From G963663365 sp963663365 (GTDB lineage Bacteria > Hinthialibacterota > Hinthialibacteria > Hinthialibacterales > G963663365), in contig CAXXIH010000001.1 of the NCBI GenBank assembly GCA_963663365.2, positions 558,001-622,000 of the forward strand: a DNA stretch of 64,000 nt. Direction: 5' to 3'. The notes beneath the pieces were generated by a model. That model ran no database searches. It was not told where the DNA came from and saw only the letters and a list, made by a program, of their open reading frames with translations. Position 1 is the stretch's first letter; each line of letters starts with the position of its first letter. Made by a program: the position numbers and the translations under genes. Positions 28,324-37,628 of this stretch are shown here, piece by piece.

Positions 28324-31300
28324 CTACTTCCTGAGTGTCTCCAAAGTATACCAATATTCGACTGGGTCACCCGTTAAATTTTGTGGCATGACCGCCTGCG
28401 AGTCGAAAAATGAAAGGTCTCCATCTGTGATTTTCACGCTTTCATTGGTTTGTGGCCAGACGATTAAAATTAAGTGATCGCCGGGGCCGTGTTTTGGAGG
28501 TCTAAGAATCGCGGATAGGTTATTTTTGCCCTTATGTATAGACAGACTCCTTGCTTCCATTCCGGTGATGTCAGCTCCCAAGACTTCATCGGCCTCGCTT
28601 CGCAAATGCAGGTCAAGCATTCCATCGCTACTTGATTCACAAACCAGATTAATTTGCAGTAGATCGAAATTGTCTATAGGCATCCGATAGGCAATCCAAT
28701 GCTGCAAATTCGCTCTCAAACAGTTTCCCTCATCGGGAACCCCATAGGCTTCGGAGGAACCGGAATGATACCATGAATCAGTAGTCGGTTTTGAATTGGT
28801 ATGCCAATTAAGTGGAAGTTTTTGTTTTATCGTGCCATTGGGAGAATCCGTCTTGTTTATGCTTGATTTGTAGAAGTATATCTTTCCGCCGTTTATCTGA
28901 ATTTGCTGGTCGCCGTCAGGCGGCCATACAATAAGTACCAAATGACTATCACGCGGCAGTTTTTCTTTATTAAAATAGGCTTTTAGCTGATTGTAGCCGG
29001 GTTCGGCCACAAATATATAAGGTGTAATGCTGCTGATTCTCGAACCCAAAACATCATCGCCTTCTGTTCTTAGATGTAAGTCGATTCGTGACCGATGAGA
29101 TGCATATACATCCAAGTCTAATACAATTCTTTCGCAGTCAATGTAATCAAAGCGGTAAGCCATCCAGCCGTTCTTGTCGATATAAAGTGGTGGATGATCA
29201 TCCTGTGGTTTCGCAGTTTGTGGCTGGTTGGAGCAGTACCAAATGTTATTTTGGGTCAATGGCAATGTATTTTGCCATTTTGTAGATATATCGAGGGGAG
29301 GCGCTGCATATGATGCCTCAAGGGCCGGAAAACGCGAATTGGAATAAAAGCATAGGGAGCCATGTATATCGGGAGGCACTTTTGTATTTGTGCATTGCAA
29401 TGTAAAACGTATGGCCTTTGTGTTGCAGCTAAAAGATTGCCGTGCAATTGCGAGATATTTGGATTTGGCCATCCATGCCAATATGCAAGGTATTGCAATT
29501 GAATTGTCGTCTGTGTCAATTAATTCAACTTGAATATTGGCAGATTGGATTTTTTCTAATTCGATGATTACTGTGAACAAACTAGTATCTTCGAGAATTG
29601 GCATTTCAAGCGTATATGTTGCATTGTCGCCATCGGAAGATAATGACCATGTGCTGGTTGGGTCGGTTTGATTATCGTTTAAAGTAGGGACCGCAATTTC
29701 AATGCAAGGCTCGAGCAATGAATCATCGATCAAAAACATGCAATATTCATCAGCAAGAACGAGGCGTTTTGCCTCTCTCCATCCAACGCCGTCGGGCCAA
29801 TTCAAAAGGCGGTGAGGTATTATAATTGCCGAAGCATTGGAAGTTAAAAGCAGATTCCTGGAAAAACCGTAATCGCTTGTGCCGTAGAAGTACTTAAGTC
29901 CAACTGAAGCATATTCGAATACCGGGCGTGGAAGATGTCCTTGAAAAGGCCCGCGTACAGCCACGATGGCATCTTTCGGCAATGCCTCACAGGCATTATA
30001 GGCTCCCTTGAAGCCGGGAAAGTAGGATTCATAAGTGTCGGGGTCGTGTTCTTTTGCCGCGAGCGGCGAAACAAAAGGCTCAGGAGCAGGACTTGGAAAT
30101 GTTACCATGAACCCAAAACTAAATACCATAGATAGCATGAGTAGACCATTTTTGAGATGGTGCGTTGAGCAAACGGCATGAGTTACGATACTCCAAGCAC
30201 GACTGATCCCAAGAGCAAGGACTGTAAACATTAAAATGTAAATAATATAAGCGCCACGGATATTTTGGAAATTGATTATTGTAAAAAATACCCATGTTAA
30301 GATAGTCGTGAGCATTACAAACAACCTTGGCTGTGTCAGTTTGCGGACAGTAAATATTAAAAATGGAAATAGACACCACAGCCAAGGTCCAAATGATCCG
30401 TTAAGATGTGAATCGACATATTTAAAGGAGTTGAATGTTAGATTATATGGCGCAAGCAACCATTGAAGCAACGTAAATGTGCGAACGGATCGAATTGGAA
30501 CGCTGCCTTCCGGTACTAAAAATGATTTTATCGTACCAAGCGGAAAAAAAGGATTTCCTGTATCAAGAAATACACGACCCAAGTATGGTATTAACAACAG
30601 CATTGCAGACGCCGCCATAAACATGGGAGGTAGAATGGCTAAGAATCGGTGCCGATGGCTATCGCGGTGAACAAACATTTGCCATAACTGAAACCCGGAA
30701 AATATAATTCCGCACGCTCCCGCAAATGGTATTGCCGTCAATTTTCCTGCGCAGGCAAATCCTAAAAGAAGACCGGATACGGCGGGGTAAATAGTGGATC
30801 GTGAATGGCCTGAATCTTTTGTATAGAGAAGCAGTGCCAGGAATCCCGAGACGCAAAAGACGTAAGTTAATGCGTCGTGATAGATATTGAACCACAGCCA
30901 ATATAGCATCGGGATAGTCGCAGAGACATATGCAACAAAATATCCCGCAAGTTTGCATTCTGTGATGATAACCGTAATTTCAATTACACAGAGCATAAAT
31001 AGGACGGTCAAAAGCGAAAGAAATATACGGGCTCCGGGTTCACCGAAGAGAAGAAAAGGAACTGATAATAAATGCGTAAAAGCGGATCCCTGTAGTGAAA
31101 ATACGCTCCATGGCTCGGTGACATGGCCGTGATTGAATGCATAGTATTTGAGAAGAGGCAACCAAGCGCGTGCCGCATCGGAAACGATTCCGGGAGTTAA
31201 TGCAGAAAGAAGAAAATAGAAAATCAAAATGGCTGTTCCGGCGATGAATGACCAATCAAGTGCTTCCAAGGTGGAAAGGCCTGTGTTTACGTTATAAAAA

Positions 31301-31836
31301 AGATGCGTGCGATTTTGCCAAAGAGCAAGAACTGTGGGCAGAAGGCTTAAAAGAACCAAGAATGTCGAATTGATAGGTGTTGCATGCCGGACAAAACTTA
31401 AACAAGATTCAAATATAGTTACAAAAATAAGCGAAAGCAGACAGCAAATCGCGTAAGGCAACCTTGGTGCCATGCCCCGATCCAACCAATACCATAAACC
31501 ATAACCGCCTCCTAATACCCACGCGCAGATACAGCCTATGATGACAATGGCGAATGGACACTTGAATAAGAGAATGACAAGTGGAGGCAAAAGTAAACAG
31601 AAAAGAAGGATGATTCCCCTAAATCTGTGATTGCGTAGCAACCGGCGGGCGGCGAGCCACAGACACAGACAAAAAGAAAATACGATTATCGCACTTGTCG
31701 CGATTAGGTAACGGGGTACAAAGAGCGATTTAGACTGATCGGAAAGAAAACGGTAGTAAAAGAATAGAGCCCATATACACCAAACGATGCAAAGCGCTAT
31801 ATAACATTTTATAATTGTTAATTTCTTTTGAAACAT
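28324..31836 (-). CDS. Giant GT-C membrane glycosyltransferase with duplicated C-terminal module
   Basis: The first about 570 residues contain some 13-14 membrane segments. An acidic loop (GIVSDAARAWLPLLKYYAF) is in the place of the catalytic loop in GT39/ArnT-type GT-C enzymes, which use polyprenyl-phosphate sugars on the outer face of the inner membrane. The remaining about 600 residues are soluble and presumably periplasmic. They end in two related modules (residues about 858-993 and 1007-1147): IDLHLRTEGDDVLG / LDLHLRSEADEVLG and HLVLIVWPPDGD / HLILIVWPQTNE. The polyprenyl-sugar made by a GT2 enzyme such as 24474-25517 could be its donor. Length of 1170 is about twice the usual. Specificity is unknown. 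Confidence 0.7.
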   Translation of the reverse strand: MFQKKLTIIKCYIALCIVWCIWALFFYYRFLSDQSKSLFVPRYLIATSAIIVFSFCLCLWLAARRLLRNHRFRGIILLFCLLLPPLVILLFKCPFAIVIIGCICAWVLGGGYGLWYWLDRGMAPRLPYAICCLLSLIFVTIFESCLSFVRHATPINSTFLVLLSLLPTVLALWQNRTHLFYNVNTGLSTLEALDWSFIAGTAILIFYFLLSALTPGIVSDAARAWLPLLKYYAFNHGHVTEPWSVFSLQGSAFTHLLSVPFLLFGEPGARIFLSLLTVLFMLCVIEITVIITECKLAGYFVAYVSATIPMLYWLWFNIYHDALTYVFCVSGFLALLLYTKDSGHSRSTIYPAVSGLLLGFACAGKLTAIPFAGACGIIFSGFQLWQMFVHRDSHRHRFLAILPPMFMAASAMLLLIPYLGRVFLDTGNPFFPLGTIKSFLVPEGSVPIRSVRTFTLLQWLLAPYNLTFNSFKYVDSHLNGSFGPWLWCLFPFLIFTVRKLTQPRLFVMLTTILTWVFFTIINFQNIRGAYIIYILMFTVLALGISRAWSIVTHAVCSTHHLKNGLLMLSMVFSFGFMVTFPSPAPEPFVSPLAAKEHDPDTYESYFPGFKGAYNACEALPKDAIVAVRGPFQGHLPRPVFEYASVGLKYFYGTSDYGFSRNLLLTSNASAIIIPHRLLNWPDGVGWREAKRLVLADEYCMFLIDDSLLEPCIEIAVPTLNDNQTDPTSTWSLSSDGDNATYTLEMPILEDTSLFTVIIELEKIQSANIQVELIDTDDNSIAIPCILAWMAKSKYLAIARQSFSCNTKAIRFTLQCTNTKVPPDIHGSLCFYSNSRFPALEASYAAPPLDISTKWQNTLPLTQNNIWYCSNQPQTAKPQDDHPPLYIDKNGWMAYRFDYIDCERIVLDLDVYASHRSRIDLHLRTEGDDVLGSRISSITPYIFVAEPGYNQLKAYFNKEKLPRDSHLVLIVWPPDGDQQIQINGGKIYFYKSSINKTDSPNGTIKQKLPLNWHTNSKPTTDSWYHSGSSEAYGVPDEGNCLRANLQHWIAYRMPIDNFDLLQINLVCESSSDGMLDLHLRSEADEVLGADITGMEARSLSIHKGKNNLSAILRPPKHGPGDHLILIVWPQTNESVKITDGDLSFFDSQAVMPQNLTGDPVEYWYTLETLRK
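28396..28818 (-). repeat. Protein-level tandem module 2 in the GT-C protein
   Basis: It encodes residues about 1007-1147: an aromatic start (LPLNW), AYRMPIDNFDLLQINLV, LDLHLRSEADEVLGADITGM, HLILIVWP and DLSFFDS. It matches module 1 position by position. The predicted fold is a beta sandwich, possibly carbohydrate-binding. Confidence 0.6.
28858..29265 (-). repeat. Protein-level tandem module 1 in the GT-C protein
   Basis: It encodes residues about 858-993: LPLTQNNIWY, AYRFDYIDCERIVLDLDV, IDLHLRTEGDDVLGSRISSI, HLVLIVWP and KIYFYKSS. The two copies are similar at protein level but diverged, so the duplication is old. Confidence 0.6.
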
Positions 31837-31881
31837 TTTCTTATAAATATCGGCTCCTGCATAGCAAGCGCTCGTGCATAA

Positions 31882-32838
31882 CTATTTGGTTAGTGTGTAG
31901 AAAGTATAACCTGCCGGCCTGAATAATTCTCTTGGTATGCCGGGGAAATCAAAAGGCCATTCTTCCTCACCTGGTTCATCGCAAGGCATAAAGTGTTCTC
32001 CAAATGCCTTTTTATACTTCTCTATAAAATATTGATTAATGCGCCCAAGAATTACGGATACAAGTTCGCGCGTTTTTTTATTGTTTCTGCTGCGGACATA
32101 CTCCGCAAAATCATCTTCGAATATCCTACAATATTTATTAGATAAATTGTCTAGATCGAAAAACGGATATATGGGAGTGATATCGATATCTGCACTTTTA
32201 TAATGGGAGAGGAATCTCCTCTTGAGGTGGGCAGCGGGCTCGACTCCGATGTGTCCATCAATGAAAACGTACTTTCTGATGCCATCATTCTCATCATTCG
32301 GGTCGCAATTCAAATAATCGATGTAACCCGTTTCCGCGCCATGAAAACCCATGCCGTTATTTTTGGTCGTCCGCGCAATTTCGGCAATGAGTGTGTCTTT
32401 ATACCGAAATTCAATATGCCCCCAAAAATCGGTGGATATGACGGCGTCAAAGTAATTATTAGGAAAAGGAAGTGGCTTGGTAAGGTCAAAGCACAGACAT
32501 TCCTGATAGCCATTCTTTGCTGCATTATGAAGGCATGCTTCACTGAGATCAATTCCGTGCAGCGTAATATTAGGACATACACAGCGGAGAGTCGGGCCCA
32601 GTGGGCCGGAGCCACAACCGATGTCTAATATTCTTCCTTGTTGAGTATTGTTGTAATGTTTATGCAGACCGTCGATCAGTAACCGCATCCCGCTAAAATT
32701 GAGGTCATACTTTGTTATAACGCTATAAGGCCAATGACTTATTGATTTTCCGAATTTGAATTTGGTTTTGTAAAATTTTTGAGGATCAATACCAAATAAT
32801 TCGTATGTTATATCATCGTGACGAAATTTGGCCATCAT
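31882..32838 (-). CDS. SAM-dependent methyltransferase (class I)
   Basis: A 318-residue protein with motif I ILDIGCGSGPLGPTL (about residues 70-84), followed by LHGIDLSEACLHNAA and the Methyltransf_11-like block PLPFPNNYFDAVISTDFWGHI. The C-terminal 130 residues are helical and not recognised. It sits 28 bases downstream of the methyltransferase-GT4 fusion and upstream of the GT-C gene on the same strand, so its likely target is a sugar of the exported glycan. Two ATGs, 32838 and 32835, are adjacent. Confidence 0.85.
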   Translation of the reverse strand: MMAKFRHDDITYELFGIDPQKFYKTKFKFGKSISHWPYSVITKYDLNFSGMRLLIDGLHKHYNNTQQGRILDIGCGSGPLGPTLRCVCPNITLHGIDLSEACLHNAAKNGYQECLCFDLTKPLPFPNNYFDAVISTDFWGHIEFRYKDTLIAEIARTTKNNGMGFHGAETGYIDYLNCDPNDENDGIRKYVFIDGHIGVEPAAHLKRRFLSHYKSADIDITPIYPFFDLDNLSNKYCRIFEDDFAEYVRSRNNKKTRELVSVILGRINQYFIEKYKKAFGEHFMPCDEPGEEEWPFDFPGIPRELFRPAGYTFYTLTK

Positions 32839-32865
32839 TCATTTCTCATTATTAAAGAAAATGCC

Positions 32866-35307
32866 TTAAGCCGTGGTTTTTAGCCAACCAATCTCTTGAA
32901 ACAAATTTTTCCATCGGCCTTGCCAAGTGTTGAGCGTGAAATTCGATATATTGGCAACAGCAGTAAATTGTAACCTTCTTCTTGAATCGATATCTTCGAT
33001 AAGCTTATTGATGGCTGAAGCAATTTGGGCTGGTTCAGGGTGGACGAGCAGGCCGTTAATATTATCTTGGATAAGGTCAGAAAGTCCGCCGACATTAGTG
33101 CTTACAACGGCACAACTGCATGCTAACGCTTCAATACAAGATAAACTCGTTCCTTCACAGGCGATGGTAGGAATTACGCAGATGTCGGCTTTTCTATACC
33201 AGTCAGGCATTTCGTCGAATGAAGCTGAGACATAGTGAAGACGTGTATCTGTTTTGCATAAGTCCTTAATTCGCTGTGTATCCTCGGCGTCTCCCTCGCC
33301 GACCCAGTAGATTGCGGCATCATGTTGAATCAGCCCCAAGATATCGCCAAGGATTCGGCTGCCACGATTAACCTGGCTTCTTCTAGGAAAAAGAATAACC
33401 GGTGGTTCATTTTTACGCGGAGACTCAGGTGGTTTGAAGAACTCCACATCGACAAAATTCGGAATATAACGCATTTTCCTCGCCAATTCGGGCCAATGAG
33501 CACGTATGACGTTAATCGAATTAGTGTCGACACTTACAACGTGGGCGGGATTTGAGAATGCCGCATGAAGATGGTTATACCATTCCGGGGTTCGAAATTC
33601 ACAGCCGGGGCCGTAGTTGTTATGATCGAACCATATCCCGTGACAAATCATTATCGCGTCAGAGCGCATTTCGGCTGATGCGAGCTCAGGAAGATTGTAG
33701 ATGACATGGTCATAGTTGAGCGAATGGTTGTAGAATTCAATCGCAGCGCCTTTTGTAAACTCGGAGTATGAATTTCCCTGCGGAATGCCGCGTACGGTAA
33801 AATCGTAATATTCTCCTTCAAAAGCCTTATAGGCCATCTGATAGATATCTACGGTGTAACCTAAATCCCGAAGGAGTCGTGAAAGATTAAGGCAATAGCG
33901 TTCACCACCACCGTAGCGAGGCATATGCGTATTCCAATCTAAAAGCATGTTGGTGAGATACGCCACACGGGGGACGGATGTGTGTATTGCCGGCAAATTG
34001 CAGGACGGTACAGTTGAAGTATGGGTTTTAGCCGGTTGAGGGGCAACAGATGTGTTGAATTCAATTTGACTTTTATCCTGCTTCGAATCATCGAGTTGTT
34101 CAAGAATTCGGCAGATGGGATCAGTCTCGGCATATGGAGCAAAAGCCCCACTGTTACCCAGGATGTATTTAAAGAAACGGCTGATAAAAGATGAACACCG
34201 GTGAATGGAACCGGACATTAATTCTTGTGATAAAAGCTCGCAAAAACGTGCCAACCGATAAACGCGTGTGGCCGTGAATGCCGAAAGATTTGCCTGGGCG
34301 CCATTAATCCCATTTAATGCATATTCAAGCTTTTTTAACAATTCAAGACATACTTCATATCGATGACTGCATTCGGCCTTGAGATTTGCGCGCTCGACTT
34401 GTAGTTCGTGGCATGACTGTTTTAGTTTGTCGCATAATTTTTGAAGTTCGTTTCTTATTTTGCTTCTGTCGGAAAGGTCTTTTGAAAGCGAATCAATCTT
34501 GAGCGTTTTTTCAATAGTCTGGTCATCATTGTTTATAGATAAATGGCTTGTGGGCTTTGGGGCAATATGATCTGTAGAAAGTTGCTCGGCTGAGCATATG
34601 TAGTAGGACAATACGAACGATGAATCCGGAACAAGATTTTCCGATTCGAGTTTTCCGTATATTTCTGCAAGTTGTTTGTCATTTGCAAATCGCTGGAAGA
34701 AATTGTTGCTAATTTCCTTTCCGCAAAAGCCGGTAAATAACAGTTTTAGGCCGGCCTTTTCAATTGCATCCGCAAAATTGGCACGCAAAAACTCAACGCC
34801 GACATTCCACTCGTCATCTTGTGCCATTGTTAACCGGTACAAAAGATAAGTAAGGCTATCCGCATTCGGAACGATGATGAGAACCAAATTGGCGCTGTTT
34901 GCGGCCATTTGAGATAATGCATGTACCAACTTTTCAAAATTGAAATGCTCGAGAACTCCGCTGTTCCACACCACATCGAATTTGTTTCCCAAATTTAATG
35001 AAGTGTCAAGCAAGTCGGCATAGATAAATTCGCCACTTACACCGTACTTTGAATACATGGCCTTGGCGTGTTCGAGAGCAGAGGATTCAAAATCGAGAAG
35101 CGTCGTTTTATAGCCTTTGCGTGCAAGTTCAAGAGATAGATGGCCGGAGCCGCAACCCATTTCAAGCAATGATGCGCCGGGGGCAACCTCGAGATTTAAT
35201 AGAATTTCGGCAATTTCATTAGCAAAAGATTCTTCAAAAGAAGATATCTTATCGCTGTATTGGCCTGATACCTGGCTCCAAATATCTTTATGGGGTGTAA
35301 TATCCAT
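32866..35307 (-). CDS. Bifunctional methyltransferase - coiled coil - GT4 glycosyltransferase
   Basis: One 813-residue frame carries three parts. Residues about 1-235 are a class I methyltransferase (LLEMGCGSGHLSLELARKG, LLDFESSALEHA, VWNSGVLEHF). Residues about 264-335 are a charged, heptad-like coiled coil. Residues about 446-813 are a GT-B family 4 transferase (MPRYGGGERYCLNLSRLL, MRYIPNFVDVEFFKP, CEGTSLSCIEALACSCAVVS with the nucleotide-binding Glu). Methyltransferase plus coiled coil next to Wzm/Wzt recalls WbdD, which caps O-polysaccharides and measures chain length; here a GT4 replaces the WbdD kinase. It starts 8 bases after the wzt stop, so it is certainly in the exporter operon. Confidence 0.85.
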   Translation of the reverse strand: MDITPHKDIWSQVSGQYSDKISSFEESFANEIAEILLNLEVAPGASLLEMGCGSGHLSLELARKGYKTTLLDFESSALEHAKAMYSKYGVSGEFIYADLLDTSLNLGNKFDVVWNSGVLEHFNFEKLVHALSQMAANSANLVLIIVPNADSLTYLLYRLTMAQDDEWNVGVEFLRANFADAIEKAGLKLLFTGFCGKEISNNFFQRFANDKQLAEIYGKLESENLVPDSSFVLSYYICSAEQLSTDHIAPKPTSHLSINNDDQTIEKTLKIDSLSKDLSDRSKIRNELQKLCDKLKQSCHELQVERANLKAECSHRYEVCLELLKKLEYALNGINGAQANLSAFTATRVYRLARFCELLSQELMSGSIHRCSSFISRFFKYILGNSGAFAPYAETDPICRILEQLDDSKQDKSQIEFNTSVAPQPAKTHTSTVPSCNLPAIHTSVPRVAYLTNMLLDWNTHMPRYGGGERYCLNLSRLLRDLGYTVDIYQMAYKAFEGEYYDFTVRGIPQGNSYSEFTKGAAIEFYNHSLNYDHVIYNLPELASAEMRSDAIMICHGIWFDHNNYGPGCEFRTPEWYNHLHAAFSNPAHVVSVDTNSINVIRAHWPELARKMRYIPNFVDVEFFKPPESPRKNEPPVILFPRRSQVNRGSRILGDILGLIQHDAAIYWVGEGDAEDTQRIKDLCKTDTRLHYVSASFDEMPDWYRKADICVIPTIACEGTSLSCIEALACSCAVVSTNVGGLSDLIQDNINGLLVHPEPAQIASAINKLIEDIDSRRRLQFTAVANISNFTLNTWQGRWKNLFQEIGWLKTTA

Positions 35308-35315
35308 TCCCGTGT

Positions 35316-36716
35316 CTAATTTCCTTCAACTGCTGATACAAATTCGGCTTTGCCTGTACATTGAAGACGGGCAAGACCTCCGATCATATTCTTATCGTCT
35401 GAGTCCGGTTTGTGTAACTCGAAGCTCAGGGCGTCATGCGCATAAGCAAAGATATTTTCAAACGCACAATCTTGAATGCCCAGAGTAACAAAATATGTAT
35501 CGGGGCGAAGATCGCAGCGGACATCAATGACGATGCGCAAACGATCATGAGTATGTAATTGGGCGCGCAGTCCAAGCTGTTCGGAAGAATATGATATCCC
35601 AAAAACATCGTTGCCGAATCGATCTCGAAGCAGAAAGCCAAAAACAAATCCGTCATGGATTTCCTGTGTTGCCAGCAAATCCGTTTTGCAAACGATGGTA
35701 TCCCCGGAATAAGGAGCAGGATTGCCATGTTTTACCTTGAAAAGCAACCTTGCAGAGCATATCTGCATGGAACCTGTTCCCTGCTGAGCAACTTGGATTT
35801 CTTCATCAGGAGTGAATGAACATAAAGTGATAAAGGCCTCTGGATCGGCATTTCTTACTGATGCCTTGACGGCCGCGGTCTGCGAAGCCTCAGTCGTCGC
35901 TCCGTTTCCGCTGCGTTCTTCGAGGACATCCTGCAAATAAAGATCGCAGGCATCAGGCGCATCGCCATACATTTTAGGTTTTCCGTGTTCGAGATATAAA
36001 CAACGTGAACACCGGCTGCGAATGATGTCAATGGAATGACTGACAAGCAGAATGGAAACGCCGCGCTCCAGCAATTCGTCGAGACGGCGAAAACATTTGC
36101 GCTGGAAACTTGCATCTCCGACTGCCAGGATTTCATCGATAAGAAGAAGTTTCGGTTCAACTTCAAGTGCAATTGCAAATGCAAGGCGTGCAAACATGCC
36201 CGTCGAGTAATATTTCACAGGTTGATCGATAAAGACGCCTATATCAGCAAACGAAACGATTGCATCATACCGCTCCTGCAGTTCAACTTGCTTTAATCCG
36301 AGAATCCCGCCGTTCAGGAATATATTTTCGCGGCCTGTGAAATCGGGATTAAAGCCCGTGCCTAGTTCGAGCAAAGCCGCAATACGGCCGTTGCACGTCA
36401 AATCGCCTTCGCTCGGTTGAAGTGTTCCGGCCAGGATTTGCATAAGCGTACTTTTTCCCGCACCATTTCGTCCGATAATTCCGATACATTCACCTGGATA
36501 AACTTCAAGTGAGACGTTCTCCAAAGCACAGAAGCGATTTGAGTTATTCTTTCTTGGCAAACCGAAAACTTCGCGAAGCGGCTCAAGCGGGCTTGAGTAA
36601 AAATGATACCATTTACTAATGTTGTGAGCTGTCAGGATAGGCGTTGCCGCCTGTTGTGACGCAGTCGCCGATGGAACATTGCTGCTTGAAGTCGATACGT
36701 TTTTGCTAGAGGACAT
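35316..36716 (-). CDS. wzt: ABC transporter ATPase Wzt with C-terminal glycan-recognition domain
   Basis: The ABC domain has Walker A GRNGAGKST (about residues 82-90), the signature YSTGMFARLAF, Walker B KLLLIDEIL and the switch His in LLVSHS. After a linker (about 290-310), a C-terminal domain of about 150 residues has the Wzt_C pattern (FKVKHGNPAPYSGDTIV, GFVFGFLLRDRFGNDVFG), the beta sandwich that binds the modified end of the polysaccharide in O9a/O12-type systems. The ATG at 36716 has GGAGG about 10 bases upstream and overlaps wzm by 11 bases; the frame extends further upstream inside wzm but without support. It energises export of a lipid-linked glycan. Confidence 0.93.
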   Translation of the reverse strand: MSSSKNVSTSSSNVPSATASQQAATPILTAHNISKWYHFYSSPLEPLREVFGLPRKNNSNRFCALENVSLEVYPGECIGIIGRNGAGKSTLMQILAGTLQPSEGDLTCNGRIAALLELGTGFNPDFTGRENIFLNGGILGLKQVELQERYDAIVSFADIGVFIDQPVKYYSTGMFARLAFAIALEVEPKLLLIDEILAVGDASFQRKCFRRLDELLERGVSILLVSHSIDIIRSRCSRCLYLEHGKPKMYGDAPDACDLYLQDVLEERSGNGATTEASQTAAVKASVRNADPEAFITLCSFTPDEEIQVAQQGTGSMQICSARLLFKVKHGNPAPYSGDTIVCKTDLLATQEIHDGFVFGFLLRDRFGNDVFGISYSSEQLGLRAQLHTHDRLRIVIDVRCDLRPDTYFVTLGIQDCAFENIFAYAHDALSFELHKPDSDDKNMIGGLARLQCTGKAEFVSAVEGN

Positions 36717-37554
36717 CAGAGAATGTCCTCCTGGATTTTTCGAAGAAATAACAGCCGAGCTGCAGGATGGCAAAAGCAATAGCAACGTTAAGAAAATACC
36801 AACCCCAGGTTGGCAGACGATCCAGAACAAGGCAATTTCTTGAAGAGTCCACAATTTCGCAAAGTGGATTGATGCGAATAAATGTGCGAATGGGTTCGGG
36901 AACGACGCTGAGCGGATAGCAAACCGGCGTCATGAAAAAAAGCGCCTGTGACAGCACAACAACCGCATTGCCGATATCGCGGATAAAAACACCCAAAGCC
37001 GATAATAGAAGACCGGTCCCCAATGAAATCAATAGAAGCGGAAGCAGAATCAATGGCAACGCCAAGGCTGTCCACGGAATGCGGTGAATAAAGAGGATAC
37101 ATGCTGTAAACAATACGAATAATTCGATCACTGCGCGGAGCAAACTTGCACCCAAAACCGTGGCCGGAAGAATCTCTAGCGGGAAAACGACTTTTTTTAC
37201 GTAATTGGAGTTGGCTGTAATGATGTGTGGTGATCGCAACAATGTTTCGCTAAATACACCGAATACGATAATCCCACAGTATAATCCCAGCGCAAATTCG
37301 GCCCTGCTGTCGGTTACGCTGACATCCCATTTCGCCTGGAAAATGACACCGAATACAAGAAAATAGACCGCCAGCATCAGTAAAGGATTCAGGACGGACC
37401 AGGCCAATCCCAAAATCGAACCTTTGTAACGGCTGATCAGTTCGTGCCATGTCAATCGGGCAAGAAGTTCCCGATGACGGAGCAATGCCGAGAGGATGGA
37501 ATAGAACTTCCATTCATGCTGTCGCGGAATACCTTGTGTTCTTGAAATTTCCAT
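36706..37554 (-). CDS. wzm: ABC-2 type polysaccharide export permease Wzm
   Basis: A 282-residue membrane protein with six hydrophobic segments. The N-terminal RELLARLTWHELISRYKGSILGLAWSVLNP (seen in pieces) is the ABC-2 family start: RYKGSILGLAWSVLNPLL. The C-terminal MTPVCYPLSVVPEPIRTFIRINPL is also typical of Wzm/RfbD/TagG permeases. With Wzt it exports O-antigen, capsule or teichoic-acid-like chains across the inner membrane. The 11-base overlap with wzt implies coupled translation. Confidence 0.95.
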   Translation of the reverse strand: MEISRTQGIPRQHEWKFYSILSALLRHRELLARLTWHELISRYKGSILGLAWSVLNPLLMLAVYFLVFGVIFQAKWDVSVTDSRAEFALGLYCGIIVFGVFSETLLRSPHIITANSNYVKKVVFPLEILPATVLGASLLRAVIELFVLFTACILFIHRIPWTALALPLILLPLLLISLGTGLLLSALGVFIRDIGNAVVVLSQALFFMTPVCYPLSVVPEPIRTFIRINPLCEIVDSSRNCLVLDRLPTWGWYFLNVAIAFAILQLGCYFFEKSRRTFSDVL

Positions 37555-37628
37555 AAAATCGTTCTCGACTTTTTATCGCGTCTCCGGCGGCAGCTTATTA
37601 TACAAGGTGCATCTTTCTATCGAAGCCT

